A stretch of 64,000 bases of DNA from Pectobacterium actinidiae (GCF_000803315.1 NZ_JRMH01000002.1:682001-746000); one strand, 5' to 3'; shown: positions 28,868 through 37,374, counted from the stretch's first letter. Numbers and translations are program-made. Notes: generated from the letters alone by a model not told the origin.

Positions 28868-30307
28868 ATGAGCACCACCCAAAAACGTATGTACATCAAC
28901 GGTGAGTTTGTTGAAAACAGAAGCGGGAAGTGGATTGATGTAGTGAACCCGGCCACAGAGCAGGTTATTTCACAGATCCCGGAAGGTTCCGCTGACGACG
29001 CAAAGAGAGCGATAGAGGCGGCAGAGGCCGCACAGCCAGGCTGGGAAGCGCTGCCTGCGGTTGAGCGCGGCGTCTGGCTGCACAAGATTGCTGATGGCAT
29101 CCGTGAGCGCGAAGCCGAACTGACCGACACTATCATCGCAGAAGGCGGTAAAACGCACGGCCTGGCGCAGACGGAAGTGCTATTCACCGCTGACTATCTC
29201 GACTACATGGCGGAGTGGGCGCGCCGTTACGAAGGCGAGATTATTCAGAGTGATCGCCCGAATGAAAATATCTTCGTCTTCCGCAAAGCGATTGGCGTCA
29301 CGACCGGGATTCTGCCATGGAACTTCCCCTTCTTCCTGATTGCGCGCAAAGCGGCACCGGCGCTGATCACCGGCAATACCATCGTCATCAAACCGAGTGA
29401 AATCACCCCCAATAACGCGGTGATCTTCGCCGAAATTATTCACAAGATTGGTCTGCCGAAAGGCGTCATCAATTTCGTTACTGGCTATGGCCCAACGGTA
29501 GGGCAAGAGCTGGCTGCTAACCCGAAAGTCGGGATGGTCAGCCTGACCGGCAGCGTGGCGGCAGGGATTGCCACCATGACGGCGGCGGCGCAGAACGTGA
29601 CGAAGGTATCGCTGGAACTGGGTGGCAAAGCCCCCGCCATCGTGATGGATGACGCCGATCTCGATCTGGCCGTGAAAGCGATTGTCAGCTCTCGCGTTAT
29701 CAACAGCGGGCAGGTGTGTAACTGTGCCGAGCGTGTTTACGTGCAGAAGGGCATCTACGACGAATTCATCTCCCGTATTAAAGCGGCGATGGAGCAGGTG
29801 ACCTTCGGTAACACGGCGGAGAAAAAAGCGCTGGATATGGGGCCATTAATCAGTGCAGCGGCGCTACAGCGTGTGGAAGACAAGGTGGCAAAAGCGGTAT
29901 CACAAGGTGCGAAAGTGCTGCTTGGCGGACAGCGTGAAAGCGGTACGGGCTATTTCTACCCGCCAACGTTGCTGGTGGATGTGAAACAAGAGATGCCGAT
30001 CATGCACGAAGAGGTGTTTGGTCCAGTGTTGCCCGTCGCGACTTTCGACACGCTGGAAGAGGCAATTACGATGGCGAACGATAGCGAATATGGCCTGACG
30101 TCGTCGATCTATACTCAGAATATCAACACCGCGATGAAGGCGTTGAAAGGGCTGAAATTCGGCGAAACCTACATCAACCGTGAGAACTTTGAGGCGATGC
30201 AGGGCTTCCATGCGGGCTGGCGTAAATCCGGCGTGGGTGGGGCGGACGGCAAGCATGGCTTGCAGGAATATCTGCAAACGCATGTCGCGTACCTTCAATT
30301 TCACTAA
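28868..30307 (+). CDS. aldA: Lactaldehyde dehydrogenase AldA
   Basis: NAD-dependent oxidation of lactaldehyde and glycolaldehyde to lactate and glycolate. 479 residues, same length as E. coli AldA and very similar throughout (MYINGEFV start, IQSDRP.ENIF.F, GVTTGILPWNFPFFLIARK, catalytic LELGGKAPAIVMDDADL and Cys in GQVCNCAERVYVQKG). The ATG at 28868 was taken over a much longer in-frame start at 28727, because the family begins here and GGAG precedes it. lldD follows 72 bp later, so the aldehyde-to-lactate product can feed the next enzyme. Confidence 0.96.
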   Translation: MSTTQKRMYINGEFVENRSGKWIDVVNPATEQVISQIPEGSADDAKRAIEAAEAAQPGWEALPAVERGVWLHKIADGIREREAELTDTIIAEGGKTHGLAQTEVLFTADYLDYMAEWARRYEGEIIQSDRPNENIFVFRKAIGVTTGILPWNFPFFLIARKAAPALITGNTIVIKPSEITPNNAVIFAEIIHKIGLPKGVINFVTGYGPTVGQELAANPKVGMVSLTGSVAAGIATMTAAAQNVTKVSLELGGKAPAIVMDDADLDLAVKAIVSSRVINSGQVCNCAERVYVQKGIYDEFISRIKAAMEQVTFGNTAEKKALDMGPLISAAALQRVEDKVAKAVSQGAKVLLGGQRESGTGYFYPPTLLVDVKQEMPIMHEEVFGPVLPVATFDTLEEAITMANDSEYGLTSSIYTQNINTAMKALKGLKFGETYINRENFEAMQGFHAGWRKSGVGGADGKHGLQEYLQTHVAYLQFH

Positions 30308-30379
30308 AAGCAGTTCCAGTAACAGTCATGCCACTGACCATAACAGTGGCACAAACAAGAAGAAGGATGGGAAAGGACG

Positions 30380-31540
30380 ATGATCATCTCTGCTTCAACG
30401 GACTACCGGGCGGCGGCGCAGCGTAAGCTGCCGCCGTTTCTTTTCCACTACATTGATGGTGGGGCGTATAACGAGCATACGCTCAGGCGTAATACGGCCG
30501 ATCTGGCAGATATCGCGCTGCGCCAGCGTATCCTGAAAAATATGTCTGACCTGAGTCTGGAGACGCAGTTATTTGGCGAAAAACTGGCGATGCCAGTGGT
30601 GCTAGCTCCCGTTGGCCTGACCGGTATGTATGCCCGACGGGGCGAAGTGCAGGCCGCGCGTGCGGCCGAACAGAAAGGCATCCCGTTTACCTTATCTACC
30701 GTTTCTGTCTGCCCGATTGAGGAGGTTGCGCCTGCAATCAACCGCCCGATGTGGTTCCAGCTCTATGTGTTAAAAGATCGTGGTTTTATGCGCAATGCGC
30801 TGGAGCGGGCGCAGGCTGCCGGGGTCAAGACGCTAGTATTCACTGTAGATATGCCGACACCAGGTGCCCGCTATCGTGACGCACATTCCGGCATGAGTGG
30901 GCCGAACGCGGCGGCGCGCCGTATTTTGCAGGCGATAACGCATCCACAGTGGGCGTGGGATGTTGGCCTGAACGGTAAGCCGCACGATTTGGGTAACGTG
31001 TCTGCCTATCGTGGTACGCCGACGACGCTGGAAGACTATATTGGCTGGCTTGCAGCGAATTTCGATCCCTCTATTTCGTGGCAGGATTTGGCGTGGATCC
31101 GCGAGATGTGGAAAGGGCCGATGATCATCAAAGGCATTCTCGACCCGGAAGATGCCAAAGAAGCGGTAAAGTTCGGTGCAGACGGCATCGTCGTCTCCAA
31201 TCACGGCGGTCGCCAGTTGGACGGCGTGTTGTCGACGGCACATGCGCTGCCAGCCATCGCCGATGCAGTGAAAGGTGATATCACCATTCTGGCGGATTCC
31301 GGTATTCGTACCGGATTGGATGTCGTGCGCATGATTGCGTTGGGCGCGGATGGCGTGATGCTTGGACGCGCGTTTGTCTACGCGCTGGCAGCAGCGGGCG
31401 AAGCGGGTGTGGTTAACCTGTTGAACCTGATCGAGAAAGAGATGCGTGTGGCGATGACGCTCACGGGTGCTAAATCTATTGCCGATATCACCACGGATTC
31501 ACTGGTGCAGGCCACCCAGCGGCGATTAGATGGCCTGTAA
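30380..31540 (+). CDS. lldD: L-lactate dehydrogenase (FMN, quinone-linked)
   Basis: Membrane-associated FMN enzyme oxidising L-lactate to pyruvate and feeding electrons to the respiratory chain. 386 residues of the alpha-hydroxy-acid oxidase family: [37 protein letters not shown], the active-site His-Arg in [10 protein letters not shown] and the FMN-phosphate loop [12 protein letters not shown]. It lies directly after aldA on the same strand, so lactate made from lactaldehyde could be consumed at once. No lldP or lldR neighbours are present, unlike the E. coli lld operon. Confidence 0.95.
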   Translation: MIISASTDYRAAAQRKLPPFLFHYIDGGAYNEHTLRRNTADLADIALRQRILKNMSDLSLETQLFGEKLAMPVVLAPVGLTGMYARRGEVQAARAAEQKGIPFTLSTVSVCPIEEVAPAINRPMWFQLYVLKDRGFMRNALERAQAAGVKTLVFTVDMPTPGARYRDAHSGMSGPNAAARRILQAITHPQWAWDVGLNGKPHDLGNVSAYRGTPTTLEDYIGWLAANFDPSISWQDLAWIREMWKGPMIIKGILDPEDAKEAVKFGADGIVVSNHGGRQLDGVLSTAHALPAIADAVKGDITILADSGIRTGLDVVRMIALGADGVMLGRAFVYALAAAGEAGVVNLLNLIEKEMRVAMTLTGAKSIADITTDSLVQATQRRLDGL

Positions 31541-31646
31541 GAACGAATCACGTGGTGAGAGTCACGCGCCGCGTGATGGCTTTTGAACCTTCCTCTGAAC
31601 GTTGATAACCTTTACGGGATAGGACAACGTTGGGGAAGCTAAGTGA

Positions 31647-32147
31647 ATGGGCAAGCGCACGATTGCCGTGGTGGATTACGATCCACAATGGGTGATGAAT
31701 TACGCAACAGAGGCGAGTGCGATAGCGAAGGCGCTCGGTGACGTTGCGGTGAGCATCCACCATATTGGTAGCACGGCCGTGCCGGGGTTATCCGCTAAAC
31801 CGGTGATTGATATGCTGCTGGAGGTGGTTTCGCTGTCCGATTTGGACAGGTTGGATCACGTCATGGTCGATTTGGGCTATCGCCCCCGCGGCGAAAATGG
31901 GATAGCGGGGCGTCGTTACTACACCAAGGGCGGTGACGCTCGTACTCACCATCTTCACGCCTTCGTGGTGGGTGACGAACCTATTCAGCGACATTTGGCT
32001 TTTCGTGATTATCTCCGGGTGAATCCTGACGTGTGTGCGGAATATGCGGCAATAAAGCGCGCTGCTGCGCTGGCATGTGACAACGATGCTGCGGTGTATA
32101 GTCAGCTAAAAAATGACTTTATTGCCACACATGAGGCACGAATATAG
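31647..32147 (+). CDS. GrpB-family (UPF0157) protein
   Basis: 166 residues, single domain of the GrpB/UPF0157 family, distantly related to nucleotidyltransferases. The family signature is clear: HHIGSTAVPGLSAKPVIDMLLEV, with GSTAVPG and two acidic residues near D. It then has HHLHAFVVGD. and HLAFRDYLR. Function unknown. GGGAAGC precedes the ATG. No link to the neighbours is visible. Confidence 0.88.
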   Translation: MGKRTIAVVDYDPQWVMNYATEASAIAKALGDVAVSIHHIGSTAVPGLSAKPVIDMLLEVVSLSDLDRLDHVMVDLGYRPRGENGIAGRRYYTKGGDARTHHLHAFVVGDEPIQRHLAFRDYLRVNPDVCAEYAAIKRAAALACDNDAAVYSQLKNDFIATHEARI

Positions 32148-32240
32148 CCGGTTGCTCAGCATCAGACGTTTTTTCCTGTATTGCAAATGTCCCACTTCGT
32201 TCTATATTTCGAGGGCAGATTGAACGAAGGGGAAATCGTT

Positions 32241-33455
32241 GTGAATATTAAAGGGCTTACGAAGGGATTCTTCATCCTTATCTTATTTGTCGTTACGCTG
32301 GCGTTTTTTGACATACTGGCGCCGTATTATTCCGCCATTTTATGGGCGGCAGTGCTGGCCATCATCTTCCATCCGCTGAAAAGCAAGATTCGGCAAAAAT
32401 TAAACGATCGCAACGGTGTGGCCTCGCTGCTCACCGTCCTGATCATCTTCCTGATCGTATTCATCCCATTAGGGGTGATCGTTTCCTCATTGGTAGTTGA
32501 AATTAATGAGGTGTATACACGATTACAGGACAGTAACACACGGTTCCCGGTGGTGCTGGCGGAGTTGCTTCAGCATCTGCCGAGGTGGGCGCGGCATTTC
32601 CTAGCGGAACACAATCTGGATAACGCCGCCAAAATACAGCAGGAGCTGTCTCAGGTTGCGCTGAAAGGCGGGCAATATCTGGCAGGAAGCGTGCTCCTGA
32701 TCGGCAAAGGAACGTTCACCTTCTTTATTGGTTTCGGGGTGATGCTCTACCTGCTCTTTTTCCTCCTGAAAGATGGTTCCTATCTGGTGAACCTGATTCT
32801 CGAATCGCTGCCGTTGTCCACCCATGTTAAGCACCATTTGCTGGTGAAGTTCGCCGCCGTATCCCGGGCGACCGTCAAAGGTACCGTAGTCGTGGCGATT
32901 GTGCAGGGTACACTGGGCGGCATTGCCTTCTCTATCGCAGGGATAGAAGGCAGTCTGCTGTGGGGCTCGCTGATGGCGTTCCTGTCGCTGATTCCTGCCG
33001 TGGGTTCGGCGATTATCTGGGTACCTGCTGCTATCTTCCTGTTCGCGACGGATATGCTGTGGCAAGCCATCTTCATCGTCGCATTCTTCGTCTTGGTGAT
33101 TGGGCTGGTGGACAATATTCTGCGTCCGCTATTGGTAGGGAAAGACACCAAAATGCCGGACTACCTGATTCTGATCGCTACGCTGGGCGGTATGGAAATC
33201 TACGGTATCAACGGTTTTGTGATTGGTCCGCTGATTGCGGCGCTGTTCATCGCCTGCTGGAATATTCTCTCTGGGCGTGACAATCAGGAGAATATTGAGG
33301 GTATCGACGAAGATTTTATTGAGGAAGGTCGCCTTTACGCGAGTACGATCAACTCTGAGGGTGCCGATGTTGTGGTGAGCCAGCCGTCGGATGACAAAAC
33401 GGCAACAGAGCAGACGGTGGAAAACCCTGGCACACAGAATAAGAAGGTAGAGTGA
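32241..33455 (+). CDS. AI-2E-family (PerM-like) membrane transporter
   Basis: 404 residues with about seven to eight membrane segments. The AI-2E/UPF0118 fold is clear: PYYSAILWAAVLAIIFHPL in the first hairpin, a helical periplasmic insert (about 90-150), then GTFTFFIGFGVMLYLLFFLLKDG and the conserved PAVGSAIIWVPAAI, NILRPLLVGKDTKMPDYLILIATLGG. Roles vary: signal export or sodium-proton exchange have been proposed. A 60-residue acidic tail ends the protein. The likely start is a GTG at 32241 with GAAGGGG 9 bp upstream rather than an ATG 20 codons earlier. Confidence 0.88.
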   Translation: MNIKGLTKGFFILILFVVTLAFFDILAPYYSAILWAAVLAIIFHPLKSKIRQKLNDRNGVASLLTVLIIFLIVFIPLGVIVSSLVVEINEVYTRLQDSNTRFPVVLAELLQHLPRWARHFLAEHNLDNAAKIQQELSQVALKGGQYLAGSVLLIGKGTFTFFIGFGVMLYLLFFLLKDGSYLVNLILESLPLSTHVKHHLLVKFAAVSRATVKGTVVVAIVQGTLGGIAFSIAGIEGSLLWGSLMAFLSLIPAVGSAIIWVPAAIFLFATDMLWQAIFIVAFFVLVIGLVDNILRPLLVGKDTKMPDYLILIATLGGMEIYGINGFVIGPLIAALFIACWNILSGRDNQENIEGIDEDFIEEGRLYASTINSEGADVVVSQPSDDKTATEQTVENPGTQNKKVE

Positions 33456-33465
33456 GCCGCTTGCG

Positions 33466-33828
33466 TTAAGTCCAAATCTCTTGCCCCTCGGGCGTGATCC
33501 ACACGACGCCTGCGGGGGCTTTGGCTAAGAACCAAAGGCCAAATTCGTCTACATCATCACATTCATCAGTGGAGACATCGGGTGGAAAGGCATTGCGGAG
33601 TTGATCAACCTGATGTTTCGGTTCGCCTTGCAGATAATCTCCCTTGCTGGCGAGCCTGATTTGCCCTGTGGAGATGAGCCGTTCCAGTAGCGTAAAAAAC
33701 AGTGCCTGACGTTGGTCGTACGTCCTAGGGTTGCTCCGACATTCCATCGCAATATGTTGCCATATCGCACCCATCGACAGCCCGTATGCGCTGGTCGTTA
33801 CCGCATCAAAAATGTCGTCGTCGTTCAT
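33466..33828 (-). CDS. DUF596-like small protein
   Basis: 120 residues, cytoplasmic, acidic. The N-terminus (MNDDDIFDAVTTSAYGLSMGAIWQHIAMECRS) fits my recollection of the DUF596 family. The C-terminus ends WFLAKAPAGVVWITPEGQEIWT. No catalytic motif is visible. Small orphan proteins like this are often immunity proteins of contact-dependent or polymorphic toxins, but no toxin gene is near. AAGGGAAAG precedes the ATG. It is 28 bp downstream of the next gene on the same strand, so they probably share a transcript. Confidence 0.7.
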   Translation of the reverse strand: MNDDDIFDAVTTSAYGLSMGAIWQHIAMECRSNPRTYDQRQALFFTLLERLISTGQIRLASKGDYLQGEPKHQVDQLRNAFPPDVSTDECDDVDEFGLWFLAKAPAGVVWITPEGQEIWT

Positions 33829-33856
33829 CTTTCCCTTTTTTCAGAATCCCACGTTG

Positions 33857-34243
33857 CTATCGTGTAGGCTCAAAGGCATTGAGCTCATGGCTCCACGGAA
33901 TCACACAATCGTCAACCGCGACATACCATTCACAGTGTGCAAGGGCACCACGAATCTCGGATAAACACTGACACCAGTGTTGCACGCCAGTCACGATGGC
34001 ATCCTCATCGTTGTCGGGAAGTTTAGTTGAACCGGAGAACACGATCCCCTTTCTGAACACGTTACCGATTTTTACATTGAGGGCGAAATCAAAAGATTCC
34101 CAGTTCAGGCCTTCTCCGGTCGTCAGATAGTTCTCAATTTGGTCATTAACGGAATGGCGTTGGACGATCTCCTTCACGGCAGATATCTCTGTCTGGCTCA
34201 GGGATTTTTTACGTCGAGCGGTGTAATAGAGCGAAATTGCCAT
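33857..34243 (-). CDS. Hypothetical protein, orphan
   Basis: 128 residues, not recognised. No signal peptide or membrane segment. The middle has NWESFDFALNVKIGNVFRKGIVFSGSTKLPD and the end WYVAVDDCVIPWSHELNAFEPTR; mixed alpha/beta is likely. The ATG at 34243 has GAGG at good spacing. The frame continues upstream into the ERIC at 34255, so a longer start is unlikely. It is the upstream partner of the DUF596-like gene. Its 5' end abuts the ERIC, so any promoter must lie in or beyond that repeat. Confidence 0.65.
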   Translation of the reverse strand: MAISLYYTARRKKSLSQTEISAVKEIVQRHSVNDQIENYLTTGEGLNWESFDFALNVKIGNVFRKGIVFSGSTKLPDNDEDAIVTGVQHWCQCLSEIRGALAHCEWYVAVDDCVIPWSHELNAFEPTR

Positions 34244-34254
34244 GTTGCCTCGTT

Positions 34255-34381
34255 TATACCCGTCATACTTCAAGCTGCTTGTGCGTTGGCTGCCCTTACT
34301 CACCCCAGTCACTTACTGGTGTAAGCTCCTGGGGATTCGCGCAGTTGCCGCCTTCACGCAACTCGAATTATTTAGGGTATA
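34255..34381. repeat. Full-length ERIC element (127 bp)
   Basis: 127 bp bounded by TATACCCGTCATACTTCAAG and CTCGAATTATTTAGGGTATA. The centre contains the classic ERIC core (CTCACCCCAGTCACTTACT and GTAAGCTCCTGGGGATTC). It ends 11 bp before the start codon of the leftward orphan gene, so it should be transcribed as that gene's leader. Confidence 0.95.
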
Positions 34382-34482
34382 TTAATAGTGTTTAAGGTGA
34401 GAAAATTACAGCTTTAATTCTCGAATAAAAAACGACGCCAAATAATCAGGAAGTTCTGATTTTATAAAGATAGGGGATGGTG

Positions 34483-35028
34483 ATGTTGGGGAAAACGCTT
34501 CTGATCGGAATGAGTGTGGCATTACTCAGTGGATGTTCGGTTGCAACGTATAGTAATAAGCTTCAGGACTATCAGGGAACGGATCGTGTTGGTATGACAT
34601 TTGATAACCGTAACCTTGACTATATTCGCATTTATCCGACGACCGACCGATGTATTAATATTGATGCACCAGAAAATGGCTACACCAATAATGCATTTGG
34701 GTTCCAAACTAAACTCAATAATAAAGAACTCGGCTTCCCGGCTATTCCAGAGACGCCAACGATGATCCGTGAATTTTGGGTCAGCGCGCAGCATAATATT
34801 GCGGTCAGAATGATTGCAGACAATGGCGGATTTAGTACCGTGACGTTTAAACCCGTAGTGGGGAATTACTATTATGTTACTGGTAAATTTGTTGATGCTT
34901 ATTCGCCACGCCGCATTGAAGTCTACGAAGTATTCAAGACTGAAAAAGGCTACTACGATCGCCGACCTGTCAAAGATTTGATGCTGAAGAACTGCGGCCA
35001 GTTTACTTCCAGAATACAGAAATTTTAA
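34483..35028 (+). CDS. Hypothetical lipoprotein
   Basis: 181 residues. Signal of the lipoprotein type: MLGKTLLIGMSVALLSGC, lipobox LSGC with Cys18, then SVAT (no Asp at +2, so outer-membrane sorting is expected). The mature part is a beta-rich domain with no recognised fold: NNKELGFPAIPETPTMIREFWVS..., VGNYYYVTGKFVDAY. AGGGG lies 6 bp before the ATG at 34483; an ATG two codons earlier is too close to it. A hairpin terminator follows. Function unknown. Confidence 0.75.
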   Translation: MLGKTLLIGMSVALLSGCSVATYSNKLQDYQGTDRVGMTFDNRNLDYIRIYPTTDRCINIDAPENGYTNNAFGFQTKLNNKELGFPAIPETPTMIREFWVSAQHNIAVRMIADNGGFSTVTFKPVVGNYYYVTGKFVDAYSPRRIEVYEVFKTEKGYYDRRPVKDLMLKNCGQFTSRIQKF

Positions 35029-35037
35029 TACCATCTT

Positions 35038-35067
35038 CGGCCAGACATGGACCCGCCTGGCCGTTTT
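35038..35067 (+). terminator. Terminator between convergent lipoprotein genes
   Basis: CGGCCAG / CTGGCCG form a 7-bp stem with a 12-nt loop followed by TTTT. It lies between two convergent lipoprotein genes and may serve both. Confidence 0.7.
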
Positions 35068-35075
35068 CATCGACC

Positions 35076-35633
35076 TTAGGTCAACTGCTTTCCGGAAAAC
35101 GTACCGGCATACCAGGCATCCATCACCGACAGCAGGTTTTTCACTTCCTCGATAGTCAGGCCATAAGAATCAGCCGTTTGATGAGGTTTAACGACGAGCA
35201 TCGGAACATCGGCACGCGTATGCAAATAATCGAACTGATATTCCACCTCGGTGTTGTAAAACAGGGTTCCGCCTACGTTTCCGGCCTTACGTAGCTGCTT
35301 GATCTGTTTATCTTGCGCGTTTGGATCTTGTGCCCAAATCAGGAAATCACGTAGCGGCTGCGTCTGGCGGGCAAAGTCATCACGCGTGAAGCCGAAATAG
35401 GCATAGCGCTTTCCTACCACTAACGCAATTTTGCTTTTATCGTCCGTAATCCTGACGTTAAAAGCACGTTTATCTACGGTACAGTCGCGAAACTGCGGCT
35501 TGTACTCACAGGCGGAAAGATTCTTGGCTTCATACACTTCATAAAGCCGCATTGTGGCGTATTTATCGAAGGTGGTGAGCGCCTGACAGCCGGTTAAGGC
35601 AAGAAGGATGAGCGGGAGGACGAGGTAACGCAT
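35076..35633 (-). CDS. Hypothetical lipoprotein
   Basis: 185 residues. Lipoprotein signal MRYLVLPLILLALTGC (Cys16) with QALT after it, so outer-membrane sorting is expected. The mature part contains ACEYKPQFRDCTVDKRAF (two cysteines) and VEYQFDYLHTRADVPMLVVKPH; it is not recognised. It is convergent with the other lipoprotein. A stretch of non-assigned but open reading frame (35663-35839) lies between it and the Fic gene. Confidence 0.72.
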   Translation of the reverse strand: MRYLVLPLILLALTGCQALTTFDKYATMRLYEVYEAKNLSACEYKPQFRDCTVDKRAFNVRITDDKSKIALVVGKRYAYFGFTRDDFARQTQPLRDFLIWAQDPNAQDKQIKQLRKAGNVGGTLFYNTEVEYQFDYLHTRADVPMLVVKPHQTADSYGLTIEEVKNLLSVMDAWYAGTFSGKQLT

Positions 35634-35839
35634 GACGGTTTTTCCCTATTTTGTTGCACTTATCATCGGTCATGCAGTGCTTCGATGGTATGGCCGTGGC
35701 GCTGCATGATGAGAGCAAAGTCGGCGTCTAGCTTGGTATTTTGGTGATCTTTGGATACTGTTTTGCCGCTCGCCACTATTACGTTTCTGTCCTGACGAGT
35801 AACTCCTATCGATTCGCTGCGATTCTTCCGTTTATTCAA

Positions 35840-37255
35840 TTATTTTTTCCACTCAATAAACATTTTTTCTGTAATGCCAAGTCCAACGATTGAGCCAACA
35901 TGAAGTTGAGCTAAATCACTGAGTGTCATGGCAATAAATTTATCGGCAGAAGGAATGTCATTTTCTGCACAGTATTTCTCAAGATATTGTTCTGCAAGCT
36001 GTTCATTAAGATTTTCCCGGATAATATTCCCCATCGCCACTTTTCGTGCCACACGATGTTGTATGCGATAAATATCAATTTCGCCAATCGACTCTTTTAC
36101 TACATCATATTGTTCGCAAGATCTCGTATAGGCCCATTTGAACAACTCCAAAGCGGGCAGGAGCTCATTGGTTTCATAGAAGTACAGCAATGCTTTAAAG
36201 TAATCCTCTTGCGGTACATCAATAAAACTTAACGGGCAAAAATTGTGCTTAATAAAAGGGATATTGCAGGATAATCGAGCGGTTCGCTTGTTTACGTCTT
36301 CAAAGGCTTGTAGATACGATAAATGAATGAATAAGAAAAAGCTCTGTTCAAATGGGTCGTGGATTTGTTCTGCTTTGCGTAGTAATAGAGAGAAGTATTC
36401 TTCGAGTTGATGGGGGTTGTTTAGCGGAAAATAGGCCGATTTTCCAATAGAGACTTCTATCTGCCTGATGTTACCGCATGCTTTGGGATTGGCGAGTAAA
36501 TCTTGCGAAAGCAGGGCGTGAATATTTCTGATTGTAAAGGGATTAATTATTATCTCTTCGGCATTTTCAATTAAAAATTCAATCGCTTCTTTGTGGTTCA
36601 TGATCATGATGGTTTCTTCATGAACTTTACCATCGGCTGTCAGCCCCTGTTCTATGAGTTTTTGTGTATCAAGCTTGGAGTAGGTATTACCTTCTAGTCG
36701 ACTAGAGTTATAGGACAAATCAATGAGTAGACGTTGACTAATATTCCTCGCATAAGTCCCTGCTGCTAGTGTGCCATCAAATCGTTTCCCCATTTTCGAC
36801 AGCGTCGTTTGTATCTGATTCGGCAGGTACTGAGTTACGTTGGGTAAATAATTATCCAAAATATCAAATTGATAGCTGGATTTTTTACGTGCATACGAAG
36901 GCGTATCTAAATAGGCGAGCTGTGAGATAGCCTCTTTGGAAAAGATGGGGTGATTGTCCTCATCTGCACGTATTGTCCTTATGTTGTTATCGATAGTGTC
37001 CTTATCGAATGACTTAAGGACACGCAATGAAGATGAATTGTCCTTATTTGCATAATATTTAGTATTGCGTTTTTCCCCTACCGTCACGATCTGCCCGTCG
37101 TCGTACAGCTCTTTAAGTCGGCGCTGTAGTTTTTTCTTATTTATTGAAAATAATAATAATTCTTCAATTTCGCCCAGGCTTTTTGCTTCATAGAACTGAA
37201 GCATTGCTTTCAAAATTGATGTTTTTTCTTGCTGTATACGATTGTCTTGGCTCAT
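35840..37255 (-). CDS. Fic-domain protein with N-terminal HTH, catalytic His replaced
   Basis: 471 residues from MSQDNRIQQEK. Residues about 12-68 look like a winged helix (ILKAMLQFYEAKSLGEIEELL... LQRRLKELYDDGQIVTVG). An inhibitory alpha-inh motif S184-SRL-E188-G (family (S/T)xxxE(G/N)) precedes the Fic core, the class-II arrangement. The active-site motif is Q316-AFEDVNKRTAR, where normal Fic proteins have HPFxDGNGRxxR; the catalytic His is a Gln, so AMP transfer should be weak or lost, which would favour a DNA-binding regulatory role. Nine copies of a TGTCCTTAT motif lie over its start and N-terminal coding region. Codon use is AT-rich, suggesting transfer. Confidence 0.85.
   Translation of the reverse strand: MSQDNRIQQEKTSILKAMLQFYEAKSLGEIEELLLFSINKKKLQRRLKELYDDGQIVTVGEKRNTKYYANKDNSSSLRVLKSFDKDTIDNNIRTIRADEDNHPIFSKEAISQLAYLDTPSYARKKSSYQFDILDNYLPNVTQYLPNQIQTTLSKMGKRFDGTLAAGTYARNISQRLLIDLSYNSSRLEGNTYSKLDTQKLIEQGLTADGKVHEETIMIMNHKEAIEFLIENAEEIIINPFTIRNIHALLSQDLLANPKACGNIRQIEVSIGKSAYFPLNNPHQLEEYFSLLLRKAEQIHDPFEQSFFLFIHLSYLQAFEDVNKRTARLSCNIPFIKHNFCPLSFIDVPQEDYFKALLYFYETNELLPALELFKWAYTRSCEQYDVVKESIGEIDIYRIQHRVARKVAMGNIIRENLNEQLAEQYLEKYCAENDIPSADKFIAMTLSDLAQLHVGSIVGLGITEKMFIEWKK
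36955..37047. repeat. Motif cluster A in the Fic coding region (5 copies)
   Basis: Plus-strand TGTCCTTAT at 36974, 36997 and 37039, TGTCCTCAT at 36955 (one mismatch), and inverted TTAAGGACA at 37014 (one mismatch). Steps are 19, 23, 17 and 25 bp, 84 in total over four steps, close to four times 21. They encode N70-K-D, D84-K-D, I92-R-T and D98-E-D of the Fic protein. Confidence 0.85.
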
Positions 37256-37259
37256 TTTT

Positions 37260-37354
37260 ATAAGGACAGAATAGTAGTCGGTGTCTCTAAACGTAGTAGA
37301 GATAAGGACAAAATTCAAGCCAATAAGGACAATTCATAGAAGGTTTGTCCTTAT
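37260..37354. repeat. Motif cluster B upstream of the Fic gene (4 exact copies)
   Basis: Plus-strand ATAAGGACA at 37260, 37302 and 37323, and inverted TGTCCTTAT at 37346. Start-to-start steps are 42, 21 and 23 bp, so all lie on about the same face of the helix. The copy nearest the gene ends 5 bp from the start codon, where a ribosome-binding site would normally be. Confidence 0.88.
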
Positions 37355-37374
37355 TAGGATCGGATAGAGACAGT

